Shown: piece by piece, positions 45,208 to 46,299 of the stretch
Layout: each line of letters begins with the position of its first letter
How positions within the stretch are numbered: the stretch's first letter is position 1
Origin: an uncultured Bacteroidota bacterium
GTDB taxonomy: Bacteria; Bacteroidota; Bacteroidia; Bacteroidales; VadinHA17
Direction of reading: 5' to 3'
DNA: 46,299 bases
NCBI GenBank assembly: GCA_937864815.1
Contig: CALMJY010000235.1
Coordinates: forward strand, 1-46,299
Program-made: the position numbers and the translations under genes
Notes under the pieces: generated by a model
What the model was told of the DNA's origin: nothing
The model's input: the letters and a program-made list of their open reading frames with translations, nothing else
Databases searched by the model: none

Positions 45208-45639
45208 ATGGACAAGCTTACCAAGGAACAACGGAAAAGAAATATGCAGTCTGTAAGAAATAAGGGGTCGAAAATTGAGACTACTTTAGGTAAATTTTTA
45301 TGGGAGAAAGGCTATCGATATAGAAAAAATGACAACTCCGTCTTTGGGAAACCTGATTTTGTATTTAAAAAATTAAAGGTTGCTGTATTTTGTGATAGTG
45401 AGTTTTGGCACGGAAAAGAGTGGGATAAAAGAAAACGCGAACACAAAACAAATATTGATTTTTGGTATAAGAAGATATCAAGGAATATTGAACGAGATAT
45501 TGAAGTTAATAAGAAGCTGAAAAGTGAAGGCTGGCTAGTCCTAAGATTCTGGGGTAAAGAAATTGAAAAAAATACTTTACTTTGTATTGAGAAAATTGAC
45601 CAAGCTATTCAATGCAGAAAAACGCAATTAAGGCAGTAG
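45208..45639 (+). CDS. Vsr-like endonuclease lacking the zinc site
   Basis: A 143-residue Vsr-fold nuclease. The N-terminus TKEQRKRNMQSVRNKGSKIE, the catalytic GKPDFVF (Asp50), FWHG (His68) and FWYKKISRNIERD all match very-short-patch repair endonucleases. However, the four zinc ligands of E. coli Vsr (Cys66, His71, Cys73, Cys117) are here Glu65, Lys70, Trp72 and Lys117. Classical Vsr nicks T:G mismatches made by Dcm. In this GHKL-containing context the protein may instead be the restriction nuclease. It overlaps the methyltransferase gene by 28 bp, so the two are coupled. Confidence 0.88.
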   Translation: MDKLTKEQRKRNMQSVRNKGSKIETTLGKFLWEKGYRYRKNDNSVFGKPDFVFKKLKVAVFCDSEFWHGKEWDKRKREHKTNIDFWYKKISRNIERDIEVNKKLKSEGWLVLRFWGKEIEKNTLLCIEKIDQAIQCRKTQLRQ

Positions 45640-46299
45640 ATTTTTTTTGTTCCGGAGGAGGAATGACAAAAGGTATGACTCTCGCTGGGATTAAAGTCAT
45701 TGCCGGAATTGACAACGATCCTAATTGTAAAGAGACTTATGAGGTTAACAACAAAGGGTCAAAATTTATTCTTGCAGATGTTTATAATCTGAAAGAGAAA
45801 GAACTTAAAAAAGAATTGGGCCTGAGAAAAAAGGATGATAATCTTCTATTTATAGGGTGTAGCCCCTGTCAATTCTGGTCAATAATTAGGACCGACAAGA
45901 AAAAGTCGGAACAATCTAAATCTCTTCTCATAGAGTTCAATCGATTTGTAAAATATTTCAAGCCCGGATATGTTGTTGTGGAAAATGTCCCTGGAATTGC
46001 GAGCCGAAAAGAAGAAAGCGGTCTTTCTGAATTTGTTGATGGTCTTGAAAGCAAGGGTTACAAAGTGACTTTTAAGAATGTAAACTTAAATGATTACGGT
46101 GTGCCTCAGACAAGGAAAAGGTTTACTTTACTTGCTTCCCGGTTAACAAAAAATCCAATATTCCCCAAACCCGCAAGGAAAAAGAAAACCACCGTAAAAG
46201 ATTTCATCGGAGAAGGAAACGGTTTCCCTAAAGTTGAAGCCGGTCATCAGGATACAACTAGGTTTCACCATACTGTTGCAGCTCTAAGTTCTAAAAATC
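45612..46299 (+). CDS. DNA cytosine-5 methyltransferase (3' end outside window)
   Basis: The frame opens at ATG 45612 inside the vsr-like gene and runs off the window after 229 residues. Motif I is VDFFCSGGGMTKG (SAM binding), motif IV GCSPCQ with catalytic Cys86, motif VI ENV (Glu124), and motif VIII QTRKR (166-170), in the normal C5-methyltransferase order. The target-recognition domain and motifs IX-X lie beyond the edge, so specificity cannot be judged. It should protect host DNA from the island's nuclease, or create the mark the system reads. Confidence 0.93.
   Translation, partial: MQKNAIKAVDFFCSGGGMTKGMTLAGIKVIAGIDNDPNCKETYEVNNKGSKFILADVYNLKEKELKKELGLRKKDDNLLFIGCSPCQFWSIIRTDKKKSEQSKSLLIEFNRFVKYFKPGYVVVENVPGIASRKEESGLSEFVDGLESKGYKVTFKNVNLNDYGVPQTRKRFTLLASRLTKNPIFPKPARKKKTTVKDFIGEGNGFPKVEAGHQDTTRFHHTVAALSSKN

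Noticed and set aside
45869-46054. 61-residue minus-strand frame near the right edge
   Set aside because: It is opposite motifs IV-VI of the DNA cytosine methyltransferase and is a shadow of that gene.

Overview
The window comes from a Bacteroidota chromosome, probably a Bacteroidales/Marinilabiliales-type or related lineage. It carries a SusC/SusD pair, the type IX secretion outer-membrane translocon protein SprA, many lipoprotein signal peptides, and repeated TTTG-N19-TAnnTTTG promoter elements with few clear Shine-Dalgarno sites. A futalosine-pathway menaquinone gene (mqnC) is also present. The species cannot be named from the sequence alone.

Layout. (1) 1-2010: the 3' end of a NagB-like sugar-phosphate deaminase with an out-of-frame coding-like tail, gcvH, and a LacI-family regulator. 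(2) 2118-17797 (+): a polysaccharide-utilisation-type cluster of susC, susD, a strong hairpin, then three very large paralogous lipoproteins. Each of these has seven FG-GAP/VCBS-type Ca-loop motifs, an ASPIC/UnbV domain, and seven more motifs. A small unknown lipoprotein sits between the first and second. (3) 17811-23728 (-): a tightly overlapping operon of MFS sugar transporter, beta-phosphoglucomutase, GH65 phosphorylase and GH13 amylase lipoprotein. Together (2) and (3) read as an alpha-glucan/maltodextrin system. SusC/D and the surface lipoproteins capture glucan and GH13 cuts it. The MFS carrier imports maltose, GH65 phosphorolyses it to glucose plus beta-glucose-1-P, and the mutase yields glucose-6-P. 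Two near-identical palindromes, one upstream of susC and one upstream of the MFS operon, look like shared operators for the LacI protein.

(4) 23920-34535 (-): core genes sprA, ruvA, pdxA and M17 leucyl aminopeptidase. (5) 34627-35712 (+): mqnC. (6) 35735-35988: repeats (perfect palindrome, MITE-like nested inverted repeat) and a tatA terminator. (7) 36006-40091 (-): tatA, rseP, dxr, M23 peptidase and a superoxide reductase. (8) 40195-40411: an initiator tRNA gene preceded, just downstream of its promoter, by a truncated tRNA copy whose D-arm is replaced by a perfect palindrome.

(9) 40412-41312: gene-poor sequence with degenerate mobile-element-like repeats. (10) 41313-46299: an AT-rich conflict/restriction-like island. 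A leftward operon encodes a 77-aa protein, a GHKL ATPase and two unknown proteins. A divergent rightward operon encodes a Vsr-like nuclease lacking all zinc ligands and a DNA cytosine-5 methyltransferase cut by the window edge. This island and the three double-propeller lipoproteins are the most interesting parts of the window.
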